A stretch of 61,328 bases of DNA from JAEUUM01 sp038326165 (GCA_038326165.1 JBBQJT010000016.1:1-61328); one strand, 5' to 3'; positions 9,193-19,245 are shown, numbered from the stretch's first letter. Numbers and translations: made by a program. Notes: generated by a model not told the origin, from the letters alone.

Positions 9193-10547
9193 TGCTCCAA
9201 TCATTAAATCCTTATACGAATCAGATCATTGCAGAGTATGGGTATGATTCAGCCGCTATTATTGATGAGAAAATAAATTTACTTAGTCAAGGATCTGCCA
9301 ACTGGGCTAAACAAGAAATGTTTCTGCGCCTTGAAGGCATCAAATTAATTAAAACTTCGCTCGAACGCAAAATCAATGTTCTTTCTGATTCAGTAACGGC
9401 TGAAACAGGTAAACCCATCAGCCAATCGCGATTGGAGATTGAAAAATGTATTCAACTGTGTAATTATTATAATGAAGTCGCCAATAATCTTTTTGAACCC
9501 GAATTTCAAATTTACAATGACAGTAAGGCAATTATAATTAGACAGCCTTTGGGGATAATTTTAGGTATTATGCCTTGGAATTTTCCAATATGGCAAACTT
9601 TGAGGTTTGCAATACCAACAATAATAGCTGGTAATTCTGTAGCCATAAAACCTGCACCAAATACTGTTCAAAGTTCAAAATTATTGGAATCATTGTTTCA
9701 TGAAATTGGACTTGAATCAATTTTTCAATTATTGCTGGCGGATCATGAACCAATCGCTGAACTGATTGCAGATTCGAAAATAAAAGGAGTTTCCTTTACG
9801 GGCTCCTCCTCAGCAGGTGCAAAAATCGGAGGCATGGCTTCTTCGAGCTTGAAACCCTCAGTACTTGAATTGGGTGGTTCTGATCCTATGATTGTAACAG
9901 AGGATTTTCCTTTGGATGAGGCAATTGATATTGTTATAAAATCCAGATTCAATAACAACGGACAATCCTGCATTGCTGCCAAACGACTTTTTGTTCCCAA
10001 AAAGCAAATTGATCTATATAATGAGAAACTCATTTTTGAAATTACAAAATTGATAAAAGGAGATCCACAAATAGAAGAGACGTTTATATCATGTTTGGCT
10101 CGACCTGATCTCGCTGAAAATTTACAAAAACAATATGAGTCTTTGACAAAACAAAATGCAAAAGTTCATCTTGAAGGTGGACGTAGCAATGAACTTAATT
10201 CAATTTTTGATCCAGTTTTGATTGAACTTAATCCTTCGCTTTCAAATTTATGGAAAGAGGAGTGTTTTGGGCCTTTGCTGTGTATAACACCTTACGATAC
10301 AATACAACAAGCAGTAGAATTGGCCAATTCAACTCCTTATGGTCTAGGTGCAACTATTTGTAGCAATGACAACGATCTTTGCAACTATCTATCTTTAACC
10401 GTCAAGGCAGGTTATGTATCAGTGAATAGTTTGCTTCGCAGTGACCCACGATTTCCTTTTGGTGGCTTAGAGTTATCCGGATACGGCAAAGAATTGGGCA
10501 GAGAAGGCGCGTTTTCATTTACCAATCAGAAAACAATTGTAACATAA
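9192..10547 (+). CDS. NAD(P)-dependent aldehyde dehydrogenase (succinate-semialdehyde type)
   Basis: A 451-residue aldehyde dehydrogenase. It has the cofactor-binding MPWNFPIWQTLR and GVSFTGSS segments, the general-base motif LELGGSDP and the catalytic-cysteine motif NNGQSCIAAKR. It is shorter than most of the superfamily and matches the GabD/Sad-type succinate-semialdehyde group best; the substrate is not proven. The start overlaps the previous stop (TGATG) and its own stop shares a base with the next start, so it is cotranscribed with guaA and the methyltransferase. Confidence 0.88.
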   Translation: MLQSLNPYTNQIIAEYGYDSAAIIDEKINLLSQGSANWAKQEMFLRLEGIKLIKTSLERKINVLSDSVTAETGKPISQSRLEIEKCIQLCNYYNEVANNLFEPEFQIYNDSKAIIIRQPLGIILGIMPWNFPIWQTLRFAIPTIIAGNSVAIKPAPNTVQSSKLLESLFHEIGLESIFQLLLADHEPIAELIADSKIKGVSFTGSSSAGAKIGGMASSSLKPSVLELGGSDPMIVTEDFPLDEAIDIVIKSRFNNNGQSCIAAKRLFVPKKQIDLYNEKLIFEITKLIKGDPQIEETFISCLARPDLAENLQKQYESLTKQNAKVHLEGGRSNELNSIFDPVLIELNPSLSNLWKEECFGPLLCITPYDTIQQAVELANSTPYGLGATICSNDNDLCNYLSLTVKAGYVSVNSLLRSDPRFPFGGLELSGYGKELGREGAFSFTNQKTIVT

Positions 10548-11188
10548 TGAATGAAAGACGAATTGAAGTAATAAGGCAAGTCGTAAAATTTCGTCAACAA
10601 GATCTTGTTATGGTGCTTGAAAATGTAGATGATGATCACAACATAGGAGCCGTAATGAGGACATGTGACGCGGTTGGAATACAAGAATTGGTAATACTGA
10701 ATTCGAGACCAGATACGAGAAAGAAATTTATAAAAGTCGGTAAACGCACTTCGGCAGGTACCAGAAAATACCTTCAATTAAGTTATTTTACGGACATCAA
10801 ATTGTGTGTTGAATACCTGAAAGCGAAAAATTTATTCCTTTTGGGAACTGGATGGGATAAAGAATCAGTTTCGATGCATGCATACGATTTTACACAAGCA
10901 ACTGCTTTGATAGTTGGCAACGAAAAGTTTGGCTTGTCTCCGGAACTGATCAATAATTTGGATGGCTTGGTGACAGTGCCGCAGTATGGAACTGCTCAAA
11001 GCTTAAATGTTTCCGTCGCTACTGCAATTTTATTGTATGAATCATTGAATCAAAGGCAAAGAGCAGGTTTATTTCCACCAAAATGGAATGAATGGCATGA
11101 GAGGCTTTTAGAAAAATATATGGAAAGAGCAAAAACTAAACCTGATCCAACTTCAACTTACAAGATTTTTCGTCCTGAAATAGAATGA
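10547..11188 (+). CDS. SpoU-family RNA 2'-O-methyltransferase (TrmH-like)
   Basis: A 213-residue SPOUT-fold methyltransferase. The three SpoU motifs are present: NVDDDHNIGAVMRTCDAVGI near the N-terminus, LIVGNEKFGLSPE, and VPQYGTAQSLNVSVATAI forming the knotted SAM site. Its length and motif 1 fit tRNA Gm18 methyltransferase TrmH better than the longer RlmB group, but the substrate is inferred. It starts on the last base of the preceding stop codon. Confidence 0.88.
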   Translation: MNERRIEVIRQVVKFRQQDLVMVLENVDDDHNIGAVMRTCDAVGIQELVILNSRPDTRKKFIKVGKRTSAGTRKYLQLSYFTDIKLCVEYLKAKNLFLLGTGWDKESVSMHAYDFTQATALIVGNEKFGLSPELINNLDGLVTVPQYGTAQSLNVSVATAILLYESLNQRQRAGLFPPKWNEWHERLLEKYMERAKTKPDPTSTYKIFRPEIE

Positions 11189-11203
11189 AAATTTTGAATT
11201 GGC

Positions 11204-11211
11204 TACCTTCG
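11204..11211 (+). promoter_or_regulatory. -7-like box TACCTTCG before smc
   Basis: TACCTTCG differs from TAnnTTTG at one position and ends eight bases before the smc ATG. Together with the MRLQTL start this argues against the upstream in-frame TTG at 11199. Confidence 0.4.
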
Positions 11212-11219
11212 CACCAATA

Positions 11220-14200
11220 ATGCGTTTACAAACTCTTACAATAAAGGGATTCAAAAGTTTTGCAAATGAAACTGTCATACATTTTAGTGAAAATGTAACG
11301 GGAGTAGTAGGCCCAAATGGCAGTGGAAAATCCAATATTGTCGATGCTTTTCGTTGGGTATTGGGAGAACAAAAAAGTAAAGACCTTCGATTGGATAAAA
11401 TGTCCAATATAATCTTTAATGGTTCAGGCAAAAAAAGAGAATCGGGAACCGCCCATGTTTCCTTAACATTTATCAACAACAAAGGATTACTTCCAACTGA
11501 ATATGCCACTGTCACCATTTCAAGAATTTTATACCGAACTGGTGAAAGTGAATACAGAATCAATGACGTAACGTGCAGGCTAAAAGATGTCACAAGTTTG
11601 TTTATTGATACAGGAATGGGCTCTGACAGTTATGCAATAATTGCCTTGAATATGGTCGAAGAGTTACTCAACGACAAGGAGCAATCTCGTCAAAGAATGT
11701 TATTTCAGGCAGCAGGTATTACAAAATACAAAATCAGGAAGGAAGAAACGCTTCGGAAACTAAAATCTACTGAAGAAGATCTGGAAAGATTGAGAGATGT
11801 ATTGTTCGAAATAGAAACAAATCTTAAATCTCTTGAAAAACAAGCGAAACGCGCTGAAAAGTATCTTGAGTTAAAAAAACAATATAAGGATCTTGCCTTG
11901 AAACATATTGTATTGCAAATCAATCAGATAAAAGATGAATACAAAATACTTGAAGGCAGAATTTCAAGAGAAGAGCTCGAAATTGGAACTGTCTCATCAC
12001 AGTTAATTTTAATTGAAGCCAGAATCGAGGCACAAAAGAAAAACTTTCTCGAAGCCGAGTTAAAATTGACAACCCAGCAAAAAGCAATTAGTTCTGTTGT
12101 TCAAACAATCCAAACTTATGAGTCAGATAAGCAAGTAAAAAAGAATAAGCTTGACTATTTGAACCTCAATGGAGCCAAACTATCAGAAAGTTTAATTACC
12201 CTTCGGAATCGCAAAGCAGAGCTTTTAGTAAGTATTGAAATATACGAAAAGGAACTCCTAGATGCTAAAGAATTGGAACTTTCATTAAAATCCAAATTGG
12301 ATCAAGCAGGGAACTATTTAGAAGCATGTAGACTTCAACTTAACGAAAAACGCTCTCAGCAAGGTTTGTTGTTGAGTACCATTCAAGCCAATGAGAAAAG
12401 CCTTCTGGAATACGAGAAGCAAATTGCACTTCAAGATAATGTAATCAATAATGCAAAACGAGAACTCAACAGGACAGAAGAACAATTAATTAAGCAAACG
12501 GATGAAATAATAGAGATTGAAAAAAAGCTTGCAGTGGTTTCTAAGGCTCAGAAGGAAGCAAATTCGACATTGAATGATCTTGAAAAGAGAGTGGAACTAC
12601 AAGAAAAGCAGAGAAATGAGTTGACCAATAAAATTGATGAGTACACGCAGCAATTGACAAAAATTAATAGGGAAGGAGATGCCAAGCGGAATGAATACAA
12701 ATTAATCCTCAGCATGGTTGAAAAATTGGAGGGCTTTCCTGAATCAGTCCAATTTCTTAGTCAGAATAGAGAATGGAGTAAAAAAGTAACAATCGTTGCT
12801 GATTTGTTGTTTTGTAAAGAAGAGTATCGCATTTGTATTGAAAATTATTTGGATCAATATCTGAACTATTATGTAGCTGCTAATATAGATGATGCAGTTG
12901 AAGCGGTAGAGCTACTCAAACACAACCAAAAGGGCAGGGCCAATTTTTTCATACTAAATGAATTAAAGCAAGAGACCCATAAAAAGGTGTATATCAAAGA
13001 AACTGGTTTGATTCCAGCATTGGATTGTGTAGAAGCTGAGTCCAAGTACAAATCTATTCTTGAGCTACTTTTGGCAAATGTGTATATATCTGAAAACTCC
13101 AAAATCAACAATGATGAAGATCCTGGCCTTGTAGTCCTTGAGAAAAACGGGCTGTGGGTAAGGAAAATTAATATGTTGAGTGGAGGTTCTATAGGACTGT
13201 TCGAAGGACGTAAAATAGGAAGACGCAAAAATTTAGAAGCCTTGGATAAGCAAATATCATCTTTGGAAAAAGAATCAAAGAAAATAGGCGATCTGCTTAA
13301 AACTTCTAAAAATGAACTGGAGGAGATCAAAAAAGTTAATCTCCAGTCTCAACTTCGTGAAATCAGAGATAATTTCAATAAAATTAATCAAGAAAAAATT
13401 GGACATGAGACCAGACTTGATAATTATGGAAAATACCGAACAGAAGTAAAATTATCGCAACTCAATTATTTAGAACAAATAACCGCCGCTGAAGAGAAGC
13501 TAAAAAATTATAGACAAGTTATTGATAAAGATAATACAGCATTAAATGTTCTCAAAAATGACTTGAAGCAAAAAGACGATACTTTGTCCTCATTAAACGA
13601 GGCATTGTCGTTGGCAAATAAGGATTTTAATGAAAATAATTTATCTTTTATTCGTCAGCAAAATGCTGCAACTACCATTTTACGTGAAATAGAGTTTCGG
13701 TTAAAACAAAAAGAAGTCGATGATGGGAATGAAAAAAGACTGATTGAAGATCAGTCCACAGAAGATATTGAAAGGAAACAGCTGACTCAAGATATTGCCA
13801 AAATTGAATCGGAACTGATACTTTGGTACCAAAATAGAAGCGGAGGCGAATCAGGACTTGAAGAAGCCGAAAAAGCCTATTTCCAGATGCGTCAGAATAT
13901 TAACGAATTGGAAGAGGAATACCGAAATAGCCAAAAAGCTTACACAGAAAAACAAAGTAAGATCAACAACACCAAAGATAGGTTCAATGAAGTAAAATTT
14001 AAATTGGCTGCAATTGGTGAAAGAACCCAATTGGAATTCAAAATTGGTATCAATGAATTGATCAATCTTGAAGCCGAACATATCGAAGATCCCGAAAATT
14101 TCATGAAAGAAGTGGATATCCTCAAACTTAGGTTGGAAGGATTTGGTGAAGTTAATCCAATGGCAGTTGAAGCATATAACGAAATTAAACAACGATATGA

Positions 14201-14759
14201 AGTTATAAAGATTCAAGAGGCTGATATATTCAGCGCCAGAGACACCTTGGCACTAACCATCAAAGAAATTGAAATTACAGCGACCAGACAATATCTGGAT
14301 GCATTTGAAAAAGTGAGATCAAACTTTATTGATGTGTTCAGGAGCTTGTTTACAGCTGATGATACTTGTGATCTTATTTTGACAGATCCAGACAATCCAC
14401 TGACTTCCGATGTGACAATAATAGCCAAACCCAAAGGTAAAAAGCCACAAAGTATCAATCAATTGTCAGGTGGAGAAAAAACCCTTACTGCTATAGCTTT
14501 ACTTTTCGCATTATATCTACTTAAACCAGCACCTTTTTGTATTTTTGATGAGGTAGATGCACCTTTGGATGACAGTAACATTGATAAGTTCAACAAAATC
14601 ATCAAAAAGTTCTCATCTGAATCGCAATTCATTATAGTAACTCACAACAAAGCCACTATGGCTGCGGTTGACGTTATTTATGGTGTCTATATGCCAGAAC
14701 AAGGTGTGAGTGGTGTAACAGAGGTCGATTTTAGAAGCCTTGAAGCTACCTATGCTTAG
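11220..14759 (+). CDS. smc: Chromosome segregation protein SMC
   Basis: A 1179-residue SMC ATPase that organises the chromosome with ScpA/ScpB. The Walker A GPNGSGKS lies at residues 31-38, followed by a long coiled coil, a hinge near the middle (about 500-660), the returning coil, then the signature QLSGGEKTLTAIALL and Walker B with CIFDEVDAPLDD near the C-terminus. ATG 11220 (MRLQTLTIKGFKSF) is the family's normal start; an upstream TTG would add seven unlikely residues. scpA/scpB are not in the window. The stop lies seven bases from the convergent neighbour's stop. Confidence 0.97.
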   Translation: MRLQTLTIKGFKSFANETVIHFSENVTGVVGPNGSGKSNIVDAFRWVLGEQKSKDLRLDKMSNIIFNGSGKKRESGTAHVSLTFINNKGLLPTEYATVTISRILYRTGESEYRINDVTCRLKDVTSLFIDTGMGSDSYAIIALNMVEELLNDKEQSRQRMLFQAAGITKYKIRKEETLRKLKSTEEDLERLRDVLFEIETNLKSLEKQAKRAEKYLELKKQYKDLALKHIVLQINQIKDEYKILEGRISREELEIGTVSSQLILIEARIEAQKKNFLEAELKLTTQQKAISSVVQTIQTYESDKQVKKNKLDYLNLNGAKLSESLITLRNRKAELLVSIEIYEKELLDAKELELSLKSKLDQAGNYLEACRLQLNEKRSQQGLLLSTIQANEKSLLEYEKQIALQDNVINNAKRELNRTEEQLIKQTDEIIEIEKKLAVVSKAQKEANSTLNDLEKRVELQEKQRNELTNKIDEYTQQLTKINREGDAKRNEYKLILSMVEKLEGFPESVQFLSQNREWSKKVTIVADLLFCKEEYRICIENYLDQYLNYYVAANIDDAVEAVELLKHNQKGRANFFILNELKQETHKKVYIKETGLIPALDCVEAESKYKSILELLLANVYISENSKINNDEDPGLVVLEKNGLWVRKINMLSGGSIGLFEGRKIGRRKNLEALDKQISSLEKESKKIGDLLKTSKNELEEIKKVNLQSQLREIRDNFNKINQEKIGHETRLDNYGKYRTEVKLSQLNYLEQITAAEEKLKNYRQVIDKDNTALNVLKNDLKQKDDTLSSLNEALSLANKDFNENNLSFIRQQNAATTILREIEFRLKQKEVDDGNEKRLIEDQSTEDIERKQLTQDIAKIESELILWYQNRSGGESGLEEAEKAYFQMRQNINELEEEYRNSQKAYTEKQSKINNTKDRFNEVKFKLAAIGERTQLEFKIGINELINLEAEHIEDPENFMKEVDILKLRLEGFGEVNPMAVEAYNEIKQRYEVIKIQEADIFSARDTLALTIKEIEITATRQYLDAFEKVRSNFIDVFRSLFTADDTCDLILTDPDNPLTSDVTIIAKPKGKKPQSINQLSGGEKTLTAIALLFALYLLKPAPFCIFDEVDAPLDDSNIDKFNKIIKKFSSESQFIIVTHNKATMAAVDVIYGVYMPEQGVSGVTEVDFRSLEATYA

Positions 14760-14766
14760 ATCAGAT

Positions 14767-16182
14767 TTAGATTTCTTTAACTTTGTTTTTTAGCCATTCT
14801 TTACTCACTACTCCCGGCGTTTCTTCAAGTTCTAATAAGAAATCTGCTTTTTGCTTTTCATCATTAGGCATGAGTTTGGCTAGTTTCTTTAAAAAGCGGA
14901 TGTAATTGAGGTAATTCCTCCTTCGCTGTGCAGGCAATTTGTTATTTCTTTGCAAATAGACACGGAAAGCTTCCATCAAAGAATACATTGGCTCTATCTC
15001 ATCCAATTCAAAATAAGTACAAAGTAAAATAATTTTAGAATTCAAATTGTAAGTCATATCCTCGTATTCCACTTGATGCAAATACTTTATTACCTTACCC
15101 CAATCTTTTTTATAAAAATACAATTGTGCCATATTGAAAGAAACAGCATTGTCTTTTGATACATCAGGTAGTTGATCTTTATAATTGTTTATGAAGTTCT
15201 CTGTCCAAACATAATCCCCCATTCTCACTGCCATAGAAATTACATTTTTGAAATGCCACGGTCCATGCTCTTCATCGGAAAAATCAATGATATTTTTAGA
15301 TAGTAAATCTTGAAATGTTTCTAAATACTCTCTTAAAAATTGTGATTGAGCCAAATTTACCTTTCGAGCACAATAATTCAATGCATAAGTATATAATTCA
15401 TAAGCTTCATTTTTGGGAAATAGAGCTGCATTCTTTTCCAGAGCAATTTTTAAGGCGTGGTAATGCTCAATATCTTGGGTATTAGTTTGGGTCAAATAAA
15501 CTTTGTAATAAATATCAATGGAAGGCACATCAGAATAATCATAGGTGTTGATGTGATTTATGATTTCGTCTATAAAGAGCAATTTGTACTCATGCGATAC
15601 TTGGTATTGGTAACTTAAAACGGAACAATAATATTTTAACTTTTCAGCCAGGTAAAATCGGTCGAGATTGTTTACAATGTTTTCAACATTGGTTTTTTGT
15701 TGTCTTTTCTCAGTATGAGAAAGGATGTCAAAATAATTTTTTTCAATCTGGTACTCATAATAATAATGATTTGCAGGCATCAAATGTTGTCTTTCAGAAA
15801 GTCGACGTGCGGTTTTCATGGCAGTGTTATACAATTTGGCCATTCGTTTGCGTGCAACAGCTTCAATCAAGTGAGTTGCTTGTCTGATAGGATTTTCCTC
15901 ATAAATTTGTTGAGCTAAAAAGCCTTCTACTAACTTTAGGAGATCTGAACATAATTTTCTGAAGCGCACATCATCATAATCTTCACTTCCATATAGCTTT
16001 TTCCAAATTTTTTCCTTAGGAAGTTTATCAGAATCCTTTTCAAGAAGTGAAAGAAACTGTTCGAATAATTCAGCTAAAGAGTCGCTATTGTTGTAGTATG
16101 GAGAGTGAATGTATTTTCTACAACGAACTATTTCTGACTTGTCCAAATAAGAAAGAATGTTAAATAATTTATTGTTTTGCAT
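14767..16182 (-). CDS. Helical protein of unknown function
   Basis: A 471-residue protein without signal peptide or membrane segment. It is rich in Leu, Tyr, Lys and Glu and looks all-helical, with TPR-like helical pairs through the middle and C-terminal parts (for example YTYALNYCARKVN and FNMAQLYFYKKDWGKVIKYL). I do not recognise a named family; similar long helical cytoplasmic proteins occur in Bacteroidota. It is transcribed towards smc and away from the T9SS/dockerin gene, sharing a 308-base regulatory gap with it. Confidence 0.7.
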   Translation of the reverse strand: MQNNKLFNILSYLDKSEIVRCRKYIHSPYYNNSDSLAELFEQFLSLLEKDSDKLPKEKIWKKLYGSEDYDDVRFRKLCSDLLKLVEGFLAQQIYEENPIRQATHLIEAVARKRMAKLYNTAMKTARRLSERQHLMPANHYYYEYQIEKNYFDILSHTEKRQQKTNVENIVNNLDRFYLAEKLKYYCSVLSYQYQVSHEYKLLFIDEIINHINTYDYSDVPSIDIYYKVYLTQTNTQDIEHYHALKIALEKNAALFPKNEAYELYTYALNYCARKVNLAQSQFLREYLETFQDLLSKNIIDFSDEEHGPWHFKNVISMAVRMGDYVWTENFINNYKDQLPDVSKDNAVSFNMAQLYFYKKDWGKVIKYLHQVEYEDMTYNLNSKIILLCTYFELDEIEPMYSLMEAFRVYLQRNNKLPAQRRRNYLNYIRFLKKLAKLMPNDEKQKADFLLELEETPGVVSKEWLKNKVKEI

Positions 16183-16282
16183 AAGATATAATAAAAAGGA
16201 TGTAACTTAGCACCGTTATTTACCTGAAAATGAAGGTAGGTATTTTTCTCTCAAAAACCATTCATAAAAATTAAAACGTTTG

Positions 16283-16301
16283 TTGTGAAAATTCTTCACA
16301 A
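16283..16301. repeat. Inverted repeat TTGTGAA-N5-TTCACAA
   Basis: A perfect seven-base inverted repeat with five-base spacer in the divergent intergenic region 16183-16490. Its symmetry and place just upstream of a -33/-7 promoter suggest a regulator binding site, but no regulator is identified. Confidence 0.45.
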
Positions 16302-16309
16302 TAAACATA

Positions 16310-16340
16310 TTGACAAAATACGGAAAAGTCCGTACATTTG
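16310..16340 (+). promoter_or_regulatory. -33/-7 promoter with embedded palindrome
   Basis: TTG at 16310-16312 and TACATTTG at 16333-16340 are 20 bases apart, the usual Bacteroidota spacing. Between them lies ACGGA-AAAG-TCCGT (16320-16333), an inverted repeat that touches the -7 box and could be an operator. It would serve the T9SS/dockerin gene with a leader of about 150 bases. Confidence 0.5.
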
Positions 16341-16379
16341 TTTTTAGTTGTGAGTTTTATACATCATATTTAAATTTAA

Positions 16380-16387
16380 TATATTTG
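16380..16387 (+). promoter_or_regulatory. Second -7 box TATATTTG
   Basis: A second full TAnnTTTG match 47 bases downstream of the first, about 100 bases before the ATG at 16491. It may be an alternative start site. Confidence 0.4.
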
Positions 16388-16401
16388 TAAAAATTCATCA
16401 C

Positions 16402-16430
16402 AAGCACTGTTTTTTGTCTTTGGAGTGCTT
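16402..16430 (+). repeat. Leader hairpin AAGCACT / AGTGCTT
   Basis: Seven-base arms at 16402-16408 and 16424-16430 with a T-rich 15-base loop lie in the 5' leader of the T9SS/dockerin gene. The structure may affect mRNA stability or translation; a terminator is unlikely because no T-tract follows. Confidence 0.35.
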
Positions 16431-16490
16431 CACAGTATCGTGCAAATTTGTACTGTGAAAAATCCTAAAGCCAAACAAAAAAGCCCAGAC

Positions 16491-18959
16491 ATGAATGTAT
16501 CTTTAAAAAAGTCTTTTGAGATGGTAACGGTTTTTATGCTGTTATTTTGCTCCTCCGGATTATGGGGTCAGCCCAATAATCCATATGAGTCTGCCACGGT
16601 TGTTACTGGCACTACTTACAATCGATTTTATTATTCTGCTGCCGTGTCAACAATTACAAATGCACCTGCACATGCACTTTCCTACGGATTAAACACCACC
16701 GCTGGCAATATTACATTTCACTACAAACCCAAATCTACTTTTTTAGGAAAAGACTATGTAACTATTGAATATTATCCTGTTTACCCCGGCCCTCCATCTT
16801 ACATTAGCATTCAATTAGTAATTGTAAAGTCAGTTGTGACAACTGGATTTGACTATGTAACAACTAATGCAAATCAAGAAATAACCATTGCAGTTCTTTC
16901 GAATGACAGCAGTTCAGTTGGTGGATTAAGTCTAAGTGCTACAATTCCATCTGTTACCAATGGAACAGCGACCAAATCAGGTAGTCAAATCCATTTTGTT
17001 CCTGATGTAGATTACGAAGGTCCTGCTACAGTTACTTATGTAGCTTGTGACAATCAAAATGTTTGCAAAACTGGTATTGCTTACATCAATGTCCTGCCTT
17101 TGCAATTCGATCAATATGATACCTTAAGATACACTTTACCTAAGAACACATCAATAGAAACCAATCTGGGTCTTGGTGGTTATTCTGGTGTATCCAAAAC
17201 ACCATCAAAGGGAAGTTTTACTGATATTCTAACTGATAGAATAAAATATACCGCTAACACCAATGCAACTGGTTTGGACACTCTACAAGTATTCAAAACT
17301 ATAAATAGTGTGAATTATTATAAAACTGTAGTGTACAATCTCTTATCCACTGTGTCTGGCAACAAGTATGCAATGGATGATTTTGCGGCAACGCCCAGAA
17401 ATACCGCTGTAACATTTAATATTCAAACCAATGATTTTGGTAATTATATCATCTTTCAACCTGGATCAATGACAAGCCCCAACGGGACCATTCAATATCT
17501 AGGTAATGGAAATGTGAAATTTACGCCAAAGAATAATTTTACTGGTACTGCTACTTTCAATTATAAGATTGGTTATCCGGGGTACTCGGTACTTGAAATT
17601 GGTAAAGTGTCAGTTGAAGTTTCAAATCAGGCTCCGGCCTCTGCAATTTTCAACATGAAGACTCCAGAAGTGACTCCTCTGGTAATTAGATACAACAACC
17701 CTTTATCCAATTGGTCCTTAACAATTGATGACCAACCTGATAATGGTACACTAGTGCTTTACCCTGGTCAACAGACCATCACCATAGGTTCGCAACAAAT
17801 CAGCGGGTATAACTTAGCTGTTTACACACCTTCCAACGGTTTTGTTAATAATACCGATGAAATGAGTTTGAAATATTGTGTACCCAATGGCGCTTGTACT
17901 ATTTTTAAAATTGATGTGTTGGTTACACCCGTTGGTACTTCCACAACTGAATATTGCCAGAACGACTGCGTTTGGCCTGGTGATACTGATGGAGATGGTG
18001 TTGTTAGTGTAAAAGATATGCTTCCTGTTGCTGCCTGCATTGGTGTGCCAGGTGTTGAGCGTTCAAACCCGAATACTGATTGGGACGCACAATACGGTGA
18101 AAATTGGTCTAACCCTTACGAACCATCACCGGCTGATCTTAAACATATCGATACTGATGGTGATGGATGGATTACACAAAACGATACTGCGGCTATTTTT
18201 AAATCGTATGGACAAATTCATGGTATTCCGAATACATTTTATTCAAAAATAGAAAACGCTCGAATTGTATTTGTACCACGGGACACGGCTATAACACCAG
18301 GAGACGATGCTATTTTTGACATCTATTTTGGTACGCCCCTCAATCCTGTCTATGACGGAACTGGTTTTACATTCAAGTTTAATTATTTAAACCATCCTTT
18401 AATCACACCTGACAAGGTTCATGTTCAATTTGACAAGGATAATTGGTTGGTAAAAAATTCAGGATCGTTGACTATGTCAAAAATTCCTACAAATGGTATT
18501 CTCCATACGGCTTACAGCAAAACTTCCGGTGGTGGCTTGACTGGTCAAGGACCTGTTGGACTTGTAATTGTGGAGGACGTTGAAGGAATCAAATCTGACA
18601 ATGGTGAATTCTTAAGTTTTAAAGTTGAAGAAATTGATTATTTGAATGCTCAAGGTGAATACATCAGAGTCCCTGATCAAGAATTGAAAATCAGAATTGC
18701 TAAAGGTGTAGAAAAGCCAACAAATGTTTCTCCTTCTGATTTTGTATTGTTCCCTAATCCAAACAATGGCATCTTCAGAGTGTCATCTCGTGCAGGAATT
18801 CAAATTCAATCCTTGGAAATTTACAATATATATGGACAAATGGTTGATCAATCATTTTCGAATGAAGCAAATATCAATCAACTTATGAATGGCTTTTACT
18901 TTGTCAAAGTAATAAGCAATGCAGGTTCCGTAACACTAAAAATTGATAAGACTCAATAA
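16491..18959 (+). CDS. T9SS-secreted protein with Ig/cadherin-like and dockerin-like domains
   Basis: An 822-residue exported protein. ATG 16491 begins a signal peptide (hydrophobic 9-22, ending near WGQ); an upstream in-frame ATG would bury it. Residues about 120-480 hold repeated Ig/cadherin-like beta-sandwich domains (NDSSSVGGL, NDFGNYII, NFTGTATFNYKI). Around 490-600 is a dockerin-like module with two calcium loops, GDTDGDGVVSVKDML and HIDTDGDGWITQND. The C-terminus (about 740-822) is a type A sorting domain with LFPNPNNGIFRV and GFYFVKV. The product is probably a surface adhesin or matrix protein. It has two candidate promoters and a strong terminator. Confidence 0.88.
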   Translation: MNVSLKKSFEMVTVFMLLFCSSGLWGQPNNPYESATVVTGTTYNRFYYSAAVSTITNAPAHALSYGLNTTAGNITFHYKPKSTFLGKDYVTIEYYPVYPGPPSYISIQLVIVKSVVTTGFDYVTTNANQEITIAVLSNDSSSVGGLSLSATIPSVTNGTATKSGSQIHFVPDVDYEGPATVTYVACDNQNVCKTGIAYINVLPLQFDQYDTLRYTLPKNTSIETNLGLGGYSGVSKTPSKGSFTDILTDRIKYTANTNATGLDTLQVFKTINSVNYYKTVVYNLLSTVSGNKYAMDDFAATPRNTAVTFNIQTNDFGNYIIFQPGSMTSPNGTIQYLGNGNVKFTPKNNFTGTATFNYKIGYPGYSVLEIGKVSVEVSNQAPASAIFNMKTPEVTPLVIRYNNPLSNWSLTIDDQPDNGTLVLYPGQQTITIGSQQISGYNLAVYTPSNGFVNNTDEMSLKYCVPNGACTIFKIDVLVTPVGTSTTEYCQNDCVWPGDTDGDGVVSVKDMLPVAACIGVPGVERSNPNTDWDAQYGENWSNPYEPSPADLKHIDTDGDGWITQNDTAAIFKSYGQIHGIPNTFYSKIENARIVFVPRDTAITPGDDAIFDIYFGTPLNPVYDGTGFTFKFNYLNHPLITPDKVHVQFDKDNWLVKNSGSLTMSKIPTNGILHTAYSKTSGGGLTGQGPVGLVIVEDVEGIKSDNGEFLSFKVEEIDYLNAQGEYIRVPDQELKIRIAKGVEKPTNVSPSDFVLFPNPNNGIFRVSSRAGIQIQSLEIYNIYGQMVDQSFSNEANINQLMNGFYFVKVISNAGSVTLKIDKTQ

Positions 18960-18995
18960 GTTTTCGTTTAAAATATCTAATTATAATCTCAAACC

Positions 18996-19025
18996 AAGTG
19001 CTCTCTTTCAGAGCACTTTTTTTTT
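18996..19025 (+). terminator. Intrinsic terminator after the T9SS/dockerin gene
   Basis: Arms AAGTGCTCT and AGAGCACTT with a five-base loop, followed by a run of nine T, 36 bases after the stop. Confidence 0.9.
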
Positions 19026-19059
19026 AATTCAAATTCCGATATGGACGGTATCGACGATA

Positions 19060-19081
19060 AATATTGATCAAACTCAATATT
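19060..19081. repeat. Inverted repeat AATATTGA-N6-TCAATATT
   Basis: Perfect eight-base arms, extendable with one bulge to ATAAATATTGA/TCAATATTTTAT. It sits in the 18960-19331 intergenic stretch. No gene that I can support occupies this stretch. Confidence 0.5.
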
Positions 19082-19245
19082 TTATGGTGTATGACGTCAC
19101 CTCTGGTAGTATCAGACTCGTATGAGATAAACTCTTTATAATTTTTTTAATTTCAGTGCTGTAAAGTCTACTTAAACAGCGTTTTTCCTCAATTCATGAG
19201 TCTTTGCTCAGTGTCTGATAGCCTTTGACTCGTCAGACTCAAGGG

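Noticed and set aside
18943..19125. A 60-codon frame over the end of the T9SS/dockerin gene
   Set aside because: It crosses the intrinsic terminator at 18996-19025 and has no recognisable protein character.
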